Notes: generated by a model from the sequence alone, not told the origin. 64,000 bases of DNA from Bradysia coprophila (GCF_014529535.1 NC_050738.1:806001-870000); one strand, 5' to 3'. Shown: positions 12,744-25,028, counted from the stretch's first letter. Made by a program: numbers and translations.

Positions 12744-13740
12744 GACACAATTTTTATCTATTCTATTTTCATGCTACGAGAGCTGTGTTCGTTCATAGAC
12801 AACGTTTAGCTTAAAGAAAGGAATCAAAATATTGTTCGTTAACGTAATTGCGTTCACTGAGTGTAATATTTGATATGGTGGAAATGGTGAATAATAGTCA
12901 CACACATGCTTGGTATTGTTTGTTCTTTCGACTGGATGCAACTAAACGTTTCCGTCAGGTGCTCTACGTCGTCTTAACATTTTACAGACAGGATGGAAAA
13001 CATTACGCTAGTTATAGAATCTGTAGCTTCGTTTGATTGGAGTATTTTGGACAGTATTTTCAGGAATTTTTTCGAGAATTTCTTGAATTTGCAAGAGTCG
13101 GGAATATTCGAAGATTTCAAGGATTTTCAGAATTTTCACAAATAATTTAGGGAATTTTCAAGAATTTCGAGTACAGGGAGAGAAAAGTGAAATTCGACAT
13201 GCTTTCTGGTTTGGAAGTTCTTGTGGTTTGTTAATGATTCTACACAAAATATGTTTAGCAAAAGAAAATCTAAATTTTTTGTTTTAGCGGTAAGAGCGCG
13301 TCACTAACAAAGATTTTCAAAAATCTAGATTTTCATTTGTTCAACGGAATTCGTTAATTTATTTCAGGAATTTCGGGAATTTACATGAACTTTCAACTAA
13401 TTCTCAAGCATCACATGCTTGTTGGATGGCGTCATTTGTTGGTATAAGTGATGTAGCTTCTCAAAGACAATTGTAGTACTTCATAGTATTGATGATAGAT
13501 GTCTTGTACGTTAATCAAGTGTCAAACAGAGAACAATAAGCCAAATCCAAACATGGAGTGATTTGATTAATTACATTTTGCCCGTCACATTATTGATAAG
13601 AACCATCGATGTAATATAGGGTAGATTGGTACACAGGAAGTACGTTTGTGCTGAAAGTATTTAAGAAAATCTTAATGTCCCCTTCCTTTTTGAATGTACC
13701 TTTTAATGTCCCTTCGCTTTGTGTTGTGATTAAAAAAATT

Positions 13741-14395
13741 TATTGCCTATCCACCCGGAATATTGTTGTTACACGTACATTTCCCACCCGCGGAAAGCGA
13801 TCGTTACATGTGGGAACCTTTTCATTACATCACAAGTGAAGGAATATTCATATGAAAATTCATTACATATCAGGAGATTTTCATTACATACCAGCAGAAT
13901 TTCATTACTTATCAGCAAAAATGTATCACATAAAATGTTCTTTAGCACTGAAATGGAAACAATGCAAAATATTACAATATTACAAATATTACGCAAAATA
14001 TGAATCTAGCACTTCACAAAAACAAAACAGTCGAAGTAGTTTGTCAACATGTCATCAACACATCATGTGTTGCCAGTGATGCTTTCGGGATTAATGTTAA
14101 GAAGAAGTGTGAGCCGATTTCATGAGCAGACTAGATTCGTTTATAAACGTTTCAATGCAACAACAGATTTTTTTTGTTGGTTTTTTGCTATCGGTATTTT
14201 TTATGCTTATTATTAGTCTGGCAGTGAATGAAATAGCGTGACATAAATGTTGTGAAATTATACATTAATTTAGCATAATCTTTTGGTATTCAAGAATCTG
14301 CTAGTGTCTTCTTGAACACTTTTGGTTTTGAACTGTCAGGTCCTTGGGTGGAAAAATGTACTCGTAACAACAATATTCCGGGTGAATAGGCAATA
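13741..14395. mobile_element. nested inverted-repeat element
   Basis: Ends TATTGCCTATCCACCCGGAA... and the inverse of TATTGCCTATTCACCCGGAA... match over about 46 bp, through GTTGTTAC and TACATTT. It lies wholly inside 13605-14755. Its interior holds the short TTTCATTACATATCAG tandem array annotated separately. Confidence 0.65.
13818..13935. repeat. short tandem array, unit about 21-27 bp
   Basis: Four to five imperfect units around the core TTTCATTACATATCAGCA are found inside the nested element 13741-14395. Array of this kind inside an element end is reminiscent of transposase-binding repeats, but that is inference only. Confidence 0.5.
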
Positions 14396-14404
14396 AAACA
14401 GCAT

Positions 14405-14680
14405 ACATTGGATGCTGCTTGGTAGTTCATTACATTCGGAATCAATTTTATGAACTCGCGAACTCACTCGTGTGGTTTTAAGCAACTCGCTTCGAAAACG
14501 GTTATTTTGACTCGTGTAGTTGCATACCTCGCCTTCGGCTCGGATATGCAAACTCTACACTTGTCAAAATAACCGTTTCCAAAGCTTGTTGCTTAAAACC
14601 ACGCTTGTGAGTTCGGCTCGTATCACAAAATTGATCCCTCATGTAATGAACTACCTCCTAGGCATCCAATGTAATCTACT
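14405..14680. mobile_element. foldback element with arms of about 130 bp
   Basis: CATTGGATGC...GTAGTTCATTACAT...GGTTTTAAGCAAC...GGTTATTTTGAC is answered by its inverse after a loop containing CTCGCCTTCGGCTCG. Similar GC-rich CTCGCYTNGGCTCG or CGCTCCGCTCG words occur at 16827, 35810, 38770 and 42390, so this may be a shared loop motif of foldback elements in this genome. Confidence 0.65.
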
Positions 14681-14757
14681 ATTGTCGTTGTGTGTGTGAT
14701 ATATTTCTGAATTTTCATTCTTCATGTGTACCAATCTACCCTATATTATATCGATAG

Positions 14758-14825
14758 TAAGAACGGTAGAGCACTTGACTCACAAGCGAGAGGTCACTGA
14801 ATCGAATCAAGAGCAATCTGTGTTT
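14758..14825 (+). repeat. tRNA-derived (SINE-like) head
   Basis: GTAAGAACGGTAGAGCAC resembles a Pol III A box region and GGTCACTGAATCGAATC a B box, with a tRNA-like anticodon arm CTTGACTCACAAGCGAG between them. The acceptor stem does not close, so I do not call a functional tRNA. A tRNA-derived SINE head or decayed tRNA pseudogene is most likely. Confidence 0.5.
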
Positions 14826-14989
14826 TTCATTTCGTACTTCGTTTAAATTCATGTTTCACAGATCGTATATACGCTGGAAAGCAATCAGTATTCGGTTTCA
14901 ATGTGGAAAACAATGTTCAACTAATTCTTGAATTTTCTCAAAATTCTGAAAAAAAAACACGAAATTTTTGAAAAAATTTGCCATTTGTC

Positions 14990-15105
14990 AGAATGATACG
15001 AAATCTTTTACTTCATTTGTTAAACACACATTTTGTATATAAGACAACGCGACGTCAACTCATTTTTTAATGATGTCGTCGTTGATACAGATGATTTAGC
15101 GTCAG
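14990..15105 (-). repeat. MITE family A copy (reverse, partial)
   Basis: ACGAAATCTTTTACTTCATT, ACATTTTGTATATAAGACAA and GATGTCGTCGTTGATAC match the reverse complement of family A. The terminal repeats are missing. Confidence 0.6.
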
Positions 15106-16460
15106 TGAAAACCTTGACACAATGTTCAAAAAGTTCATTGAAAACTTGCCAATATGACAAACCACTGATGACTTATCGATTATTTCATGTTTATTATGAA
15201 AATTTCCTCATTTTGACGAGGCTGCTTTATTAGTGTAAATGTTTCGCCCATCAGAAACTATGACAAGCAGAAAATTTGATTCTGTTCAGTGTGCTTACTT
15301 TACGTGCACGTATGTTGCTAAATGGTAATTAAGTGAATCAGTATACCATTTACCTTTATGATTCTCTGACATGCTGGTTATACATGCAAAAGCTGTAGTT
15401 GTTCACTAATCGGTTTTGTTATTGAAACGAAAGTCTACTGCACGGTTTCTTGTACGACTTTAAATGGCATGAAAGTAGAACTAGGACGGCAGTTTAATAG
15501 AACACCAATTTTCTTGGTGAAACTTTGTTCGGTTCGATACGAAAGAAAGTTGAATTTAAAAAATCTCTGAACATCCGCTTCTTCCCCAAACATACAAACG
15601 ATCGTTCCATGGTAATGCGTGACGTTTCCTTAATTTAACCATTTTACCTTTTCCACCATGGATGAGAAGCTTTACAAATTAAACTCTGGCTGAAACATTT
15701 TTCTCGTCAGGAAGTACACTTTATGAACACATTGCCACAACACAGAGCAAGTTTTTTCTCCGCTATTTACCGGATGTACTGCAATGGTCTAGCAAAGGGT
15801 TGCGGACACAAGTCTAATTTTTGTTCAACATCAACAACTAAATGTAGAGAAATGTACGGAATTGAAGTGTAACACACAAAGTCCAATATTACAAAGTTTA
15901 ATATGACCAAACTGAAACCTTTCGGGGGTATATTGTGTGTATGTATGATATAGCTGCACAGAGCACAATATAATAGCTTTGACGTCGGAACAGGCATTCA
16001 CATAAATACCGTCATCGTGGAGCAAAAACACCCATCCGCATTACATGAAATGGACCATCATAGTGTCGAGGAAATGCCTATGTAATAATATAAACAGAAA
16101 ATATATTCACGGGTATGAGAATGGTCTACACACACACATTTCTAGGCGCTCTATACCACCCATCTATATGTAACGCTTTTCATTTGAGTTATATATATGA
16201 ACATCTACCAAACGACCGATCCGGTTTGGAACATGATTTTCCCTTCGCATTGCAACAAATATTTTACAACAAACACAAACGAAGTTGCGGCGACTTTGTC
16301 AATTTTATGACAGGCTCTTCGACAACACCTCGGTTGATGTTTCAACTTCCTTTATTTCCGATTCGTGTTAGAAAACATCAGTCAAAGAAATTTGGTAGGA
16401 AAAAGTCAGACGACAGATAGATGTAAAGAGTCTGAAATAATGTACGTGAAAGCAGCAGAA
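15106..16460. other. intergenic, nothing recognised
   Basis: No supported gene. The longest frame (16115-16420, 101 codons) has no recognisable family features or splice context. Confidence 0.5.
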
Positions 16461-17002
16461 CAGTGTCGGACTGGCCATACTGGGAATTCAGTGGATTCGC
16501 GAAGGGCCTTAAACTGTTTAGAATATGAGCTTCACAACCATTTCTCTCTGAATTTTAGACAGTATTTGGGATATAGAACGGGATGTAAATCTCCTTTCAG
16601 CACTTTGAAACGAAGCATTAAATGTGAGATTCAGGGCTGTCAGAGCTTTTGAAAATTTTATGATATGATCGGCCCGAGTGGGTGCAAAAGATTCCTGTCG
16701 GGCCTATTAAATCAATGAAACTTATTAAAAAATTCGGTCAGTAGGATTGTCATTTGAGCGAAGAAACGCAGCCTGTTAACTAGAATTCTCTATTTTCTGC
16801 TCTTTCAAAGAAACATTTTTTCACTCGCTCCGCTCGTGATATACAAGAACGTTTTCGTTAACAGTGTTACCATGTAAGTTTTCGCAAAGCTTGAAATATG
16901 ACCAGCCGCAGAGCCAATGGGCCTTATTCGAAACGGTTGCCCGAATAGGTGGGCCTTTTGAGTTTTTTTTCCGACTGGAGTTTTTGAGCTAGACCGGCAC
17001 TG
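16461..17002. mobile_element. possible hAT-like element
   Basis: CAGTGTCGGACTGGCC at the left and, inverted, CAGTGCCGGTCTAGC at the right resemble the CAGTGNCGGACTGG termini common among hAT MITEs. The flanking octamers do not match, so the boundaries or the call may be wrong. A GGCCCGAGTGGGTGC/GGTGGGCC block lies inside. Confidence 0.35.
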
Positions 17003-18633
17003 GAAATGTATGGCACACGTGTAACGTTGATAGGGGTATGTTTTTACAACTTTTTCGTTTGTGGTTCGTCTTTGGATATGAACTGCGAACAGAACTCGAA
17101 AGTATAGAAAAACAGTTGGAAAAAATTCTTCAATTCAACTTCTACCAGTGATGAAAGTGCGATTTTATCCCAGACAATGAAACTTTTTTGCTTTCAAGTT
17201 TCGTACAAGTCGCGCTAGAAGGAACACTGTACAATGTAGCTACTTAGTCATCGCATAGTGGTCCAAATTAAATATTTTTACGAATAAAAAGTATGCCGCC
17301 ACACAGCCCGCATTCACCCATTAATGCGTACCATTTTAATTATAAGCAATTCAAAAAGACAAAGGCATAAAAAATCTCCGCTCATAATATCTTGAATCTG
17401 TGCAATTAATTTTTTTTCTTTCTTTAATTTTGCCCGCTGAAGCGCACCTATTGTGTGCGAAATCCCTTTAAACAATTTTAATAAATTACCGCCGAGAACC
17501 CTTTTTATTACGATTCTAATTATCATTTTACATCCTTTATCAAGTGTTTTGATTTAAATGGTGTCGTACGATGTTTACCTTTACCAAGGTGTTTTTGATG
17601 TTATCTCCGCATAATGGCAATCCACCCGTAAACGATACGTATATATATCTATACATCAGAGACACATCCGTATAACTGTATTATACTACACAGCATAATA
17701 TGGCAGTGAATAGCACATGAGAAATAAAAATATAAATTAACAACCCCCTACACAGTCACTGCATCGTTTCTGTCTTGAGATGCAGCGAGACCCTTTTTGT
17801 TACACTGCAAAAAATGGTAACATTTTGCATACAAAGCTTACTCTAGGGGGGTGATACTCTAGTAAATTGGCGAGGCTAGAAGTCAAGTGGTGAGGAAAAT
17901 TTCATTTTCTCCGTCAGTTAACACGTAAATAGAATACAAACAATTAACACATTAATATACAAGTGGTGGGGTTCTGATTGCAGTTGAGTAGATTAACTAG
18001 AAAAATTAAGATCAGCGATGCATAGGTGATTTAATGCGAATGTTCAATTCGCTAGAACCTCAAGTCTCTAGTCTAGAGCCAGAATTTCTGAAACAGAGAA
18101 ATAAATATTTGTTTAACGAGTGGAGAAAGAGCGATGCTTGCGATTGGAGCGAAGCGAGAGCCTCAATTTTGCTCGAGTCGGAATTTCATATTACTCCCAG
18201 AGGTGAACACAAAACGTTCTCTCAACGAAACCAAAACGTCGATTCGCCATACCATTTTCGAAAACATAAACAAGGCGACAGTTCAAATGAGAAAAGCTCT
18301 ATTTTCTCCCCACGGGAGAGAAAGTGCTGCACTTTTCTCACTATGTCATTCGACCAGTCGTCAAGAAAACATAATTTTTTCATGGCCTCAAAAGTGGGTA
18401 GAAACTAAGGCAAAACTTAACGCGCGCATGAAAATTATCTTGTTTATGAGATAGAGTTCGAACAAACAAATCAAAAGTCATCACTTCCTCACTATATGAG
18501 TCAAAAAAGTCACGTGGAATGATTCACTTTTGATGCCGTTTTATCTCTCACATTTGAGTGCTCAACAGGTTTGGTTGCTCAATTCAAAGCCGTAGTCGGT
18601 TCGATTTTAATTTTAAAATAATTTATTCGGAAA
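17003..18633. other. intergenic between repeats and transporter 3' end
   Basis: No supported gene. The 124-codon frame at 18034-18408 overlaps a GCGAAGCGAG-type repeat motif and a near-palindromic CTCAAGTCTCTAGTCTAGAG stretch, so I treat it as repeat-derived. Confidence 0.45.
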
Positions 18634-20136
18634 TTATTTGTACAAATCAATTATACCCAGCACACCTTCGTAGCCACCGCTAAGGAAACCGCAAACAGCA
18701 AGCACGAGTATCAATACATTTTTGATGGAATCAAATGTTGACATTCGACTGTCGCCTCTTGTTTTAACGAGATATTCAATGAACACGGGAAACACGAGCG
18801 CCAAACTGTTCGAACAAATTGCACCGATAATACTGATCAACAGTCCCACATTCGGAATTAGCATGGCTACAGCAAACGTAAGAAGCACAATGATGACTCT
18901 AAAGACCATTTCACCCACAAATGGATGTGCGTCAGCAACTTTCATTCGATGTTGTAGAGATGGATAGAGAATCTTTATGGGAATGTAAAATTGAATGGCA
19001 TAGCCGAGTGCGACACCGCAAGATATGAGGATATTTAGTGATTGAGCGAGGATGTCATCGGTTGGAAAGTTTACTGTTAGACTTGAGGCAACATCTTCGC
19101 CATATTTCCAGTAGCCCATAAAGCCGAAACTGTGAAGAAATTAAATTAGTCACGGCGTTACTCTCCAAGGAACGCTAATACTATTTGATGTTTAAGCGGA
19201 TTACATTTTCTTACGATTCGCTAACAATCTACGTGAATACGTACCATATGACAAGAGCTGTTAGAATCAGAACCCCAATATTCAAAACTCCCAACGGCCT
19301 TGAGAAATTCCTGGGCTCTTTCATCTCATTCTGTAAAGGCAAAATGATTCCAATCCCTTCGAACACATAAATTATCGTTCCGAAAAATAGCGGCAGTTTA
19401 TCGATGGTAATTGTTGCCATTGTCCTCTCTGTCAGCGGAGGTAAATCTTGTGTAATAAAGTAGTATGAAATTGACATTCCAACGATCATGAATATTCCAG
19501 CTAGACCTGACAGAGGTGCTGAAACATTAGGACAAATTAGTTTTCTCTGCAGAGGAACGTTCGAGTTGACATTGTCTATACCGTCATTTTACCTAAAAAC
19601 TTCAAATTTGTTATTAACGATGAAAGCAAAATCGGAACCAGTGCCATGCTAATTAATGCACGCACTTCAAATTCATATCCGAAATAGTTCAGTACATTTT
19701 TCATTGTATTGCCAATAAACACAAAATACACCGCACAGAAGCCGAGCTGTGTTAATATCAGAAACAGATTCGTTATAATTTTCATTAATCTGGCATGTTT
19801 CTTCCATTTATCGTTGGCCATCAGTGCCAATTGGAATGTTTCTCCATAGTCGGTTCTCTTCTGTAGGCCGTAGTGTTTGCGAACATCACTTGCACACTGC
19901 AGCAGCACATGCTGTTCGTACAACAATATCAACGACAAGACCACGGTTAGAATCGGTCCTACCACGAAGCCGATATTTTTCATTGCTTCGCCCATAGCAA
20001 AAATTCCGGCTCCAATGCCAGCTTTGACGAAGTGGATGATCGTTTCCAGGTACGTTGTGGCATGTTTAATTTGTACCTCTTCGTCTCCACTCTTTTTCCC
20101 TTCGACTTGAGCAATGCTAACATTTGCATGTTTCAT
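18634..20136 (-). CDS. proton-coupled amino-acid transporter (SLC36/PAT type), three exons
   Basis: A multi-pass membrane carrier of the amino-acid/auxin permease superfamily, expected to move small neutral amino acids at the plasma or lysosomal membrane. Minus-strand exons are 20136-19593, 19518-19245 and 19129-18634. The phases (1, then 2) agree and the splice sites are GT/AG (introns 74 and 115 bp), giving 437 residues. The first membrane segment holds the family signature FVKAGIGAGIFAMGEA (about residues 35-50). Further hydrophobic segments follow, with PLSGLAGIFMIVGM across junction 1 and YVFEGIGIILPLQNEMKEP in exon 2, both typical of PAT proteins. Exon 3 starts FGFMGYWKYG. The start is the ATG at 20136; no in-frame ATG lies just upstream. 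Which subtype or which amino acids cannot be told. Confidence 0.9.
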
Positions 20137-20228
20137 TTTCAATTTAAAAATCACAACTGCGACTGGGGCGACTGATTAGCTGAATATTCTGGTCGGTGAG
20201 TTCGAGTGGATCGCGATAAATCGGACAT

Positions 20229-20239
20229 ATATAACGGAT
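20229..20239 (-). promoter_or_regulatory. possible TATA element of the transporter gene
   Basis: The minus strand reads GTTATATATGTC about 95 bases upstream of the transporter ATG. Position is reasonable for a core promoter, but such words are frequent in this AT-rich sequence. Confidence 0.3.
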
Positions 20240-20387
20240 TGATTGTGATACATTATTTATTTTGATTAGAATTGGTGGGTGAGGTATACCAATCTAATAG
20301 TGGTGTTGATGAATGAACGAAAAAAGAATCGAAAATGATTTAGCAACGCAGCCATCTGTTGCTTCTTTTGTGTAACGTATGGCTTAG

Positions 20388-20510
20388 TGTTAAATACACC
20401 AAATCTTGTACTTTGTTTGTTTTATCATTAATTTTACTGTATAACAGAACTCTAGCCTGAGCTCATCATTTATGTTCGTGGTTCTTGTCGATAACAGATG
20501 ACATGAATGT
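20388..20510 (-). repeat. MITE family A copy (reverse, degraded)
   Basis: AAATCTTGTACTTTGTTTGT, ACTGTATAACAGAACTC and CTTGTCGATAACAGATGAC follow the order of the reversed family A consensus. Confidence 0.55.
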
Positions 20511-21195
20511 TAATATTACTAATTAGTGACCGGAGTACTCAACCTCCATGTTCACACATTTTCAAAATATGTGACTCTATAAATCTTTAATTGTTCATTA
20601 GACTTCGTGACGAGCTGAAGAGATTCAAATTTTAATCGTTTCATTGTCTAAAAATACAATAAATATTTACATCAATAACTGATAAGGAGTCAATGTTTGA
20701 TAATGGTATTGCATAGTATACGTCAATGTATTATAAAATGGGTTATTAATTAAATACGCTCCACCGTTCCATGGTCAGTAAATGGTTTGTAATCAGCAAT
20801 CATTCAAAATTGAAGAGATAGTCACAAATTGGGTAAAAACATAGCACTGCTCTTAGCATTAACATAGAAAATATGGAGGCTGATGGGCTGATGGTAAGAG
20901 GTATCATGTCTTTCATACATACAGGAATCATGCTTTCTTCGTGTGAGTTGAAACACATAACAGATGTAAGTGTATAATCATATATATGTATCAAAATGTA
21001 GAAGCTTTTTGACATCTGACGAAGATTTTCATGCTGGTAGCAGTGCTGTCGGAAAAAACAATTCATAAAGTTCTTCAGATCTTCTTAATTTCAGACAATG
21101 ATTCATAAAAAAATTTATCAGGTTAATTAGTCAGGGGATTTTCAAGTTTGTAGTTTGTGACTAATGAGAAAAAATTATTAAAGTTCTCTCTTTTG

Positions 21196-21394
21196 TAATT
21201 GTGACAGTCAAACCAAAAATTTTTTGCCAAATATTTACAAAATCGTTTATTTTTCTATAAGTTTCTTTCACTGATAGAATTGTGGAAAAATAGGCGACTT
21301 CTTAACTATTTGGCAGAAAAATTTTGGTTTGACGTTTAAAACGTCACTTTCACAGATGGAATAGACCGACTTTTGATCCCAACTGTCACAATTA
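21196..21394. mobile_element. MITE with TAATTGTGACAGT ends
   Basis: TAATTGTGACAGT at the left is matched by ACTGTCACAATTA at the right. A second inner pair, CAAACCAAAAATTTTTTGCC and its near-inverse, closes the hairpin. TA at each edge could be the target duplication. No coding potential. Confidence 0.6.
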
Positions 21395-21571
21395 TGATAA
21401 CATACTCACGGCTTAGTCAACCAGGCAGTTTTCTTTGGTGTTAGTGTGGGCGTACGTGTTTACAAATGATAACATACTTCAGCAGTAAGACTACCAAGCA
21501 CCAAATATGTACGTACTAGCATCTGTAATGACTTAGAGATGACTTAAATAACCAATTAGGAACGGTATGTC

Positions 21572-21642
21572 TTTTACTCACTACTTTTAACACACATTTG
21601 CTATAAAAATATATGTTAAAAGTAGTGAAGTAAAAGATTTTG
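21572..21642. repeat. short inverted repeat using family A words
   Basis: CTTTTACTCACTACTTTTAA pairs with TTAAAAGTAGTGAAGTAAAAG around a loop near 21600. It may be a rearranged fragment of MITE family A. Confidence 0.4.
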
Positions 21643-22470
21643 TTATTAAAATGCTGAACTCCGTTTTCGGACTATTGAAAAACAAAACTATAACTGGCGA
21701 CAAAAATGTGTGCTAAAACGTTGATAATAGCCACAAAGGATGGGATTTTGAACTTTCAATATTTAACTTGTTACATTCTTCTGACATTAGAAATTTTAAA
21801 AAAATTAACTGATAAAATTACTTGAATCAATAGAAGGAGATTCGATAATTATACTGGTGATATGGTTGGCACCGTTGTGAAAGGTTACAAAAGATCATTG
21901 TTAATCGAAGTTTTCTTGAAAATTGCTTCAGTCGTTCGGTCGCGTAGGAGATAATAAACCATAAATATATTTTCAAATGATTGCTTGGCTATAAATCCAA
22001 TTTCTGTTCCACACTGACAACCGACAATGTAACAATAGTATAGTCAAAGAAGAGTTCAAGGCTTCTTTTGCCTACTTAAGGTATCTGTTCTAATTAAACA
22101 ATTCCTTGTTTGTGTCTATCGTTGTTGTTACCTACTTGGCGTCTACGTTGGCATCTGTATATATTTTAATCAAACCAACGTTATACCCTAACACTCATGA
22201 GTTCTTCAGCTGCCAAAGTAGGACTTAGCCATACAATATTCAGACGATTATGTTACTGAAACTAATGTTATGAACACGAGCACGTTATCTCGTTGTGTAG
22301 TACTTGAACGAAAACATCGATTAGATATAATTGCAACCTCTGGCTCTTCACATGTTAATTTCGACATAATGAAATGTTGCACGTTTCGAAATTTTCAGTC
22401 AATTTTTTTCATGCAAAGCGAGACGATGATTCGGATTTGAATTACGAAAGAAAATTGCTCGGCAAGTGAA
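21643..22470. other. upstream region of the hydroxyacid oxidase gene
   Basis: No repeat pairs or further exons are supported. It probably contains the promoter of the downstream gene, but I cannot point to a specific element. Confidence 0.4.
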
Positions 22471-23833
22471 ATGGATAACAAGGACTTTCTGACTGTGACT
22501 GATTACAAACGACACGCCATCGAGCACATAGAGAAACCATTTCTTGACTTTCTTCAACTTGGAAGCGGTGCCAATATATCGGTCAATGCCAACGAAAATG
22601 CATATTCCCAATATCGAATTCGACCAAGGTATGAAACATGTGATATCCAAATTGAGCTCAACATTGGCATAACGACAAAATCGCTCACAGGTGTCTCAGG
22701 AATGTTATGACTCGCGACCTGAGTGTAACAGTGTTCGGCCAAACGTTTCCAATGCCAATTGGCCTATCACCAACAGCTAGACAGAAACGATGGACATCGG
22801 AAGGTGAAGTTTCTACAGTAAAAGGTATAGGACAGTAGCGATGTATAGAAATCACAACTTCTACATGTTCAATTCGAATCAGCCGCTGCTGCTTCGAATA
22901 CTCTAATGATTTTGAGTGGAGCATCGAGTGTGTTACTCGAAGATGTAGCCGCTGCAGCACCAGCTGGTGCTATTCTTTGGATGCAAATGTTCTTTTATCA
23001 GGATCGGTCCATAACTGAAGACTTAGTGAGACGAGCCGAAAAGTCAGGCTATCGGGCTATCGTTGTTTCGGTCGGTATACACAAAAGGTTTCACTGATTA
23101 CACTACCCTAAATTTCAATCATTCAAGGTGGATGCTCCCGGTGTTGCTGAAGGGAAATTAAGATACGAAAATCGACGGAATCAATACAATGAACCGATTC
23201 CGATGATCAATTATGTTCGATACGAGCATCTTGGCGAAGGAACAGATGACGCAAGCGATTTGTCGTGGTCAGATGTCGATTGGATTGTTAGCCTAACAAA
23301 GTTGCCAGTTATATTAAAGGGAATTGTTACTGCTGAAGATGCAATTTTAGCCGCCAATCATGGAGCTAAGGGAGTTTTAGTTTCGAATCATGGTGGCCGA
23401 CAATTAGACAGTGTTCCAGCTACCGTAAGTTATTGATATGATCACAAAATATTGCTGAACTTCAATCGATTTCATGTAGCTGGAAGCACTACCCGAAATT
23501 GTGGAAGCTGTTGGCGATAGAATTGAAGTTTTTCTTGATGGAGGTGTTCGTAGTGGCACCGATGTCTTTAAGGGTCTAGCTCTTGGAGCTAAAATGGTAT
23601 TCGTTGGACGTCCGATTTGCTGGGGATTGTTTAAGAATGTAATGATTGTGCCGTTATCACTCGCTGCACATTGTCTTGATAATTTTAATTTTTGTTAGGG
23701 AGAGGAAGGTGCAAAAGCCGTTATTGAATTGTTGCGTAAAGAGCTGGATGTTGTAATGGCTTTTTCTGGGTGCAGTTCATTGAAGGAAATAACGAAATCG
23801 CATGTGAAGCTAGCTGCAGATTACTATCGGTAA
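22471..23833 (+). CDS. FMN-dependent 2-hydroxyacid (glycolate) oxidase, six exons
   Basis: A TIM-barrel flavoenzyme that oxidises 2-hydroxyacids to 2-oxoacids with release of hydrogen peroxide, usually peroxisomal. Exons 22471-22628, 22700-22824, 22883-23070, 23128-23424, 23480-23638 and 23699-23833 join in consistent phase to 353 residues. Visible motifs are VILKGI (catalytic-site Lys), SNHGGRQLD (catalytic His and substrate Arg), [14 protein letters not shown] (FMN phosphate), GRP and the C-terminal AFSGCSS. Oddities: the active-site Tyr regions are changed ([12 protein letters not shown] where the family has YxYYxSGA, and QMFFYQDR where it has QLYxYKDR), the AMQRMAHPDGE block reads [11 protein letters not shown], and the loop after VSVDAP is altered. 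The donor after exon 3 (GTCGGT) is weak. It ends YYR, without a clear SKL-type signal. It may be a divergent or weakened paralogue. Confidence 0.88.
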
Positions 23834-23899
23834 ACAACTCTAAACTGATTGTAAACGTATGGCGGATTTTCTAAACGAGAAATACTACGTCGTGCTTTC

Positions 23900-23905
23900 A
23901 ATAAA
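23900..23905 (+). terminator. polyadenylation signal of the hydroxyacid oxidase gene
   Basis: AATAAA lies about 67 bases after the TAA stop codon at 23831-23833, a normal distance for a short insect 3' UTR. Confidence 0.6.
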
Positions 23906-24886
23906 AGTCTGAAGCATTCGCATCATGTCCAGCTCCAATGTGAGTTGCGGTCTTCAATTTCATTACCGTAAATTCGTTCTATTTATCCAGATATCGCCAT
24001 TAGCAAAACGAACTCATCGTTTCAAAAGCAAGTGATTCTTGCAAATCTATCAATAGATTTTGAAGAAATTATTCGTTTGCTCCACATAATTCGGATTTCT
24101 TTGATGGCCCTGTTAGCCAAATCAAATAAGTACGGACATCAAATGGCAAATCGGTTGACTAGTTCCCCAAATGATCAGATTTCAAAAATGAAAGGCGAGT
24201 GGATTTTTTCTTCTATGTGTTTGCGTCCAATAATATTCTGACGAAAACATTTCCTTTTTCTTCAATTTTTCCATATTTTATTCCCTTGCTTTCAATCATT
24301 TTGGAGCAAAACGTTGCATTCCAGCACACTGTATATATAAGAAGTTCTCAATCGAAAATGGGTTTTTCGAACATCGAATACTTACTACCTTTACATACTC
24401 AATTAGAGTTCATAAACTCGGGTCGTTGATTGATTTTATGTTCGAGTCACGTTACACCACTTACGATAAATTTTCTCATTAGTCAAATAACGCTGAAAAT
24501 GCCACAAACATTTTGCAATTTCATTGAAATATTTCAGAGAGCGATTTAAAGCATCCATCTAGCAAACATCATAGTTATTTATGCAACAAGAATCGTATGA
24601 AGTTATCGCACTAGGGGCCGATTGAAAAACCCGAGGCGAAGTCGAGATTGACAAGACATCGTGTGCGATAATATACTACACGCTTCGGGTTGCATATAAC
24701 GCTTTACGCAATTCCGTGACGAAATGAATTGTTTCTATGCCAACAAAACACAGAAAAATACATTACACACGAGACAAACCATATCGCGTGACCACTGCTT
24801 CAATCCGAAGAGACTGTAACGCAATAAAAATGTCAACAACAAACATCCATAACATATACCTATAAGGAGACTATATGAGCTCTATG
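23906..24886. other. intergenic, nothing recognised
   Basis: Two frames of 69 and 76 codons (24032-24241, 24199-24429) show no family features. A CGAGGCGAAGTCGAG word near 24640 resembles the GC-rich loop motif of nearby foldback elements. Confidence 0.4.
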
Positions 24887-24982
24887 CATGGACATGTTAA
24901 GCGAATTACAAGAAAAATGAAATTGAATTTTCTATGAAAATTTTTATTACATTTTTCTCGTTATTCGCTTAACGTGCACATG
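24887..24982. repeat. 96-bp palindromic element
   Basis: CATGGACATGTTAAGCGAAT followed by ACAAGAAAAATG pairs with the inverted right half ending at 24982. The loop is an AT-rich TTGAATTTTCTATGAAAATT. Confidence 0.6.
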
Positions 24983-25028
24983 TATGAAGCTAAGACTAGC
25001 CGGCTTATCTTGAGAGTGTCGTAACTTT

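Larger units (their letters stand above)
13605..14755. mobile_element. transposon-like element with about 31-bp inverted ends
   Basis: Left end ATCGATGTAATATAGGGTAG (13605) continues through ATTGGTACACA. The inverted right end (to 14755) differs at one or two positions. The flanks hold TAAGAACC on the left and TAAGAACG two bases beyond the right edge, a possible 8-bp duplication with an uncertain boundary. It contains two further palindromic units (13741-14395 and 14405-14680), so most of its length is made of inverted repeats. No transposase frame survives. Confidence 0.65.

Noticed and set aside
16461..17002. Firm hAT call with 8-bp duplication
   Set aside because: The terminal words look right, but the flanking octamers differ, so it is listed only at low confidence.
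18034..18454. 124- and 106-codon plus-strand frames
   Set aside because: Overlapping frames of odd composition that include a GCGAAGCGAG repeat word; no family features or splice context.
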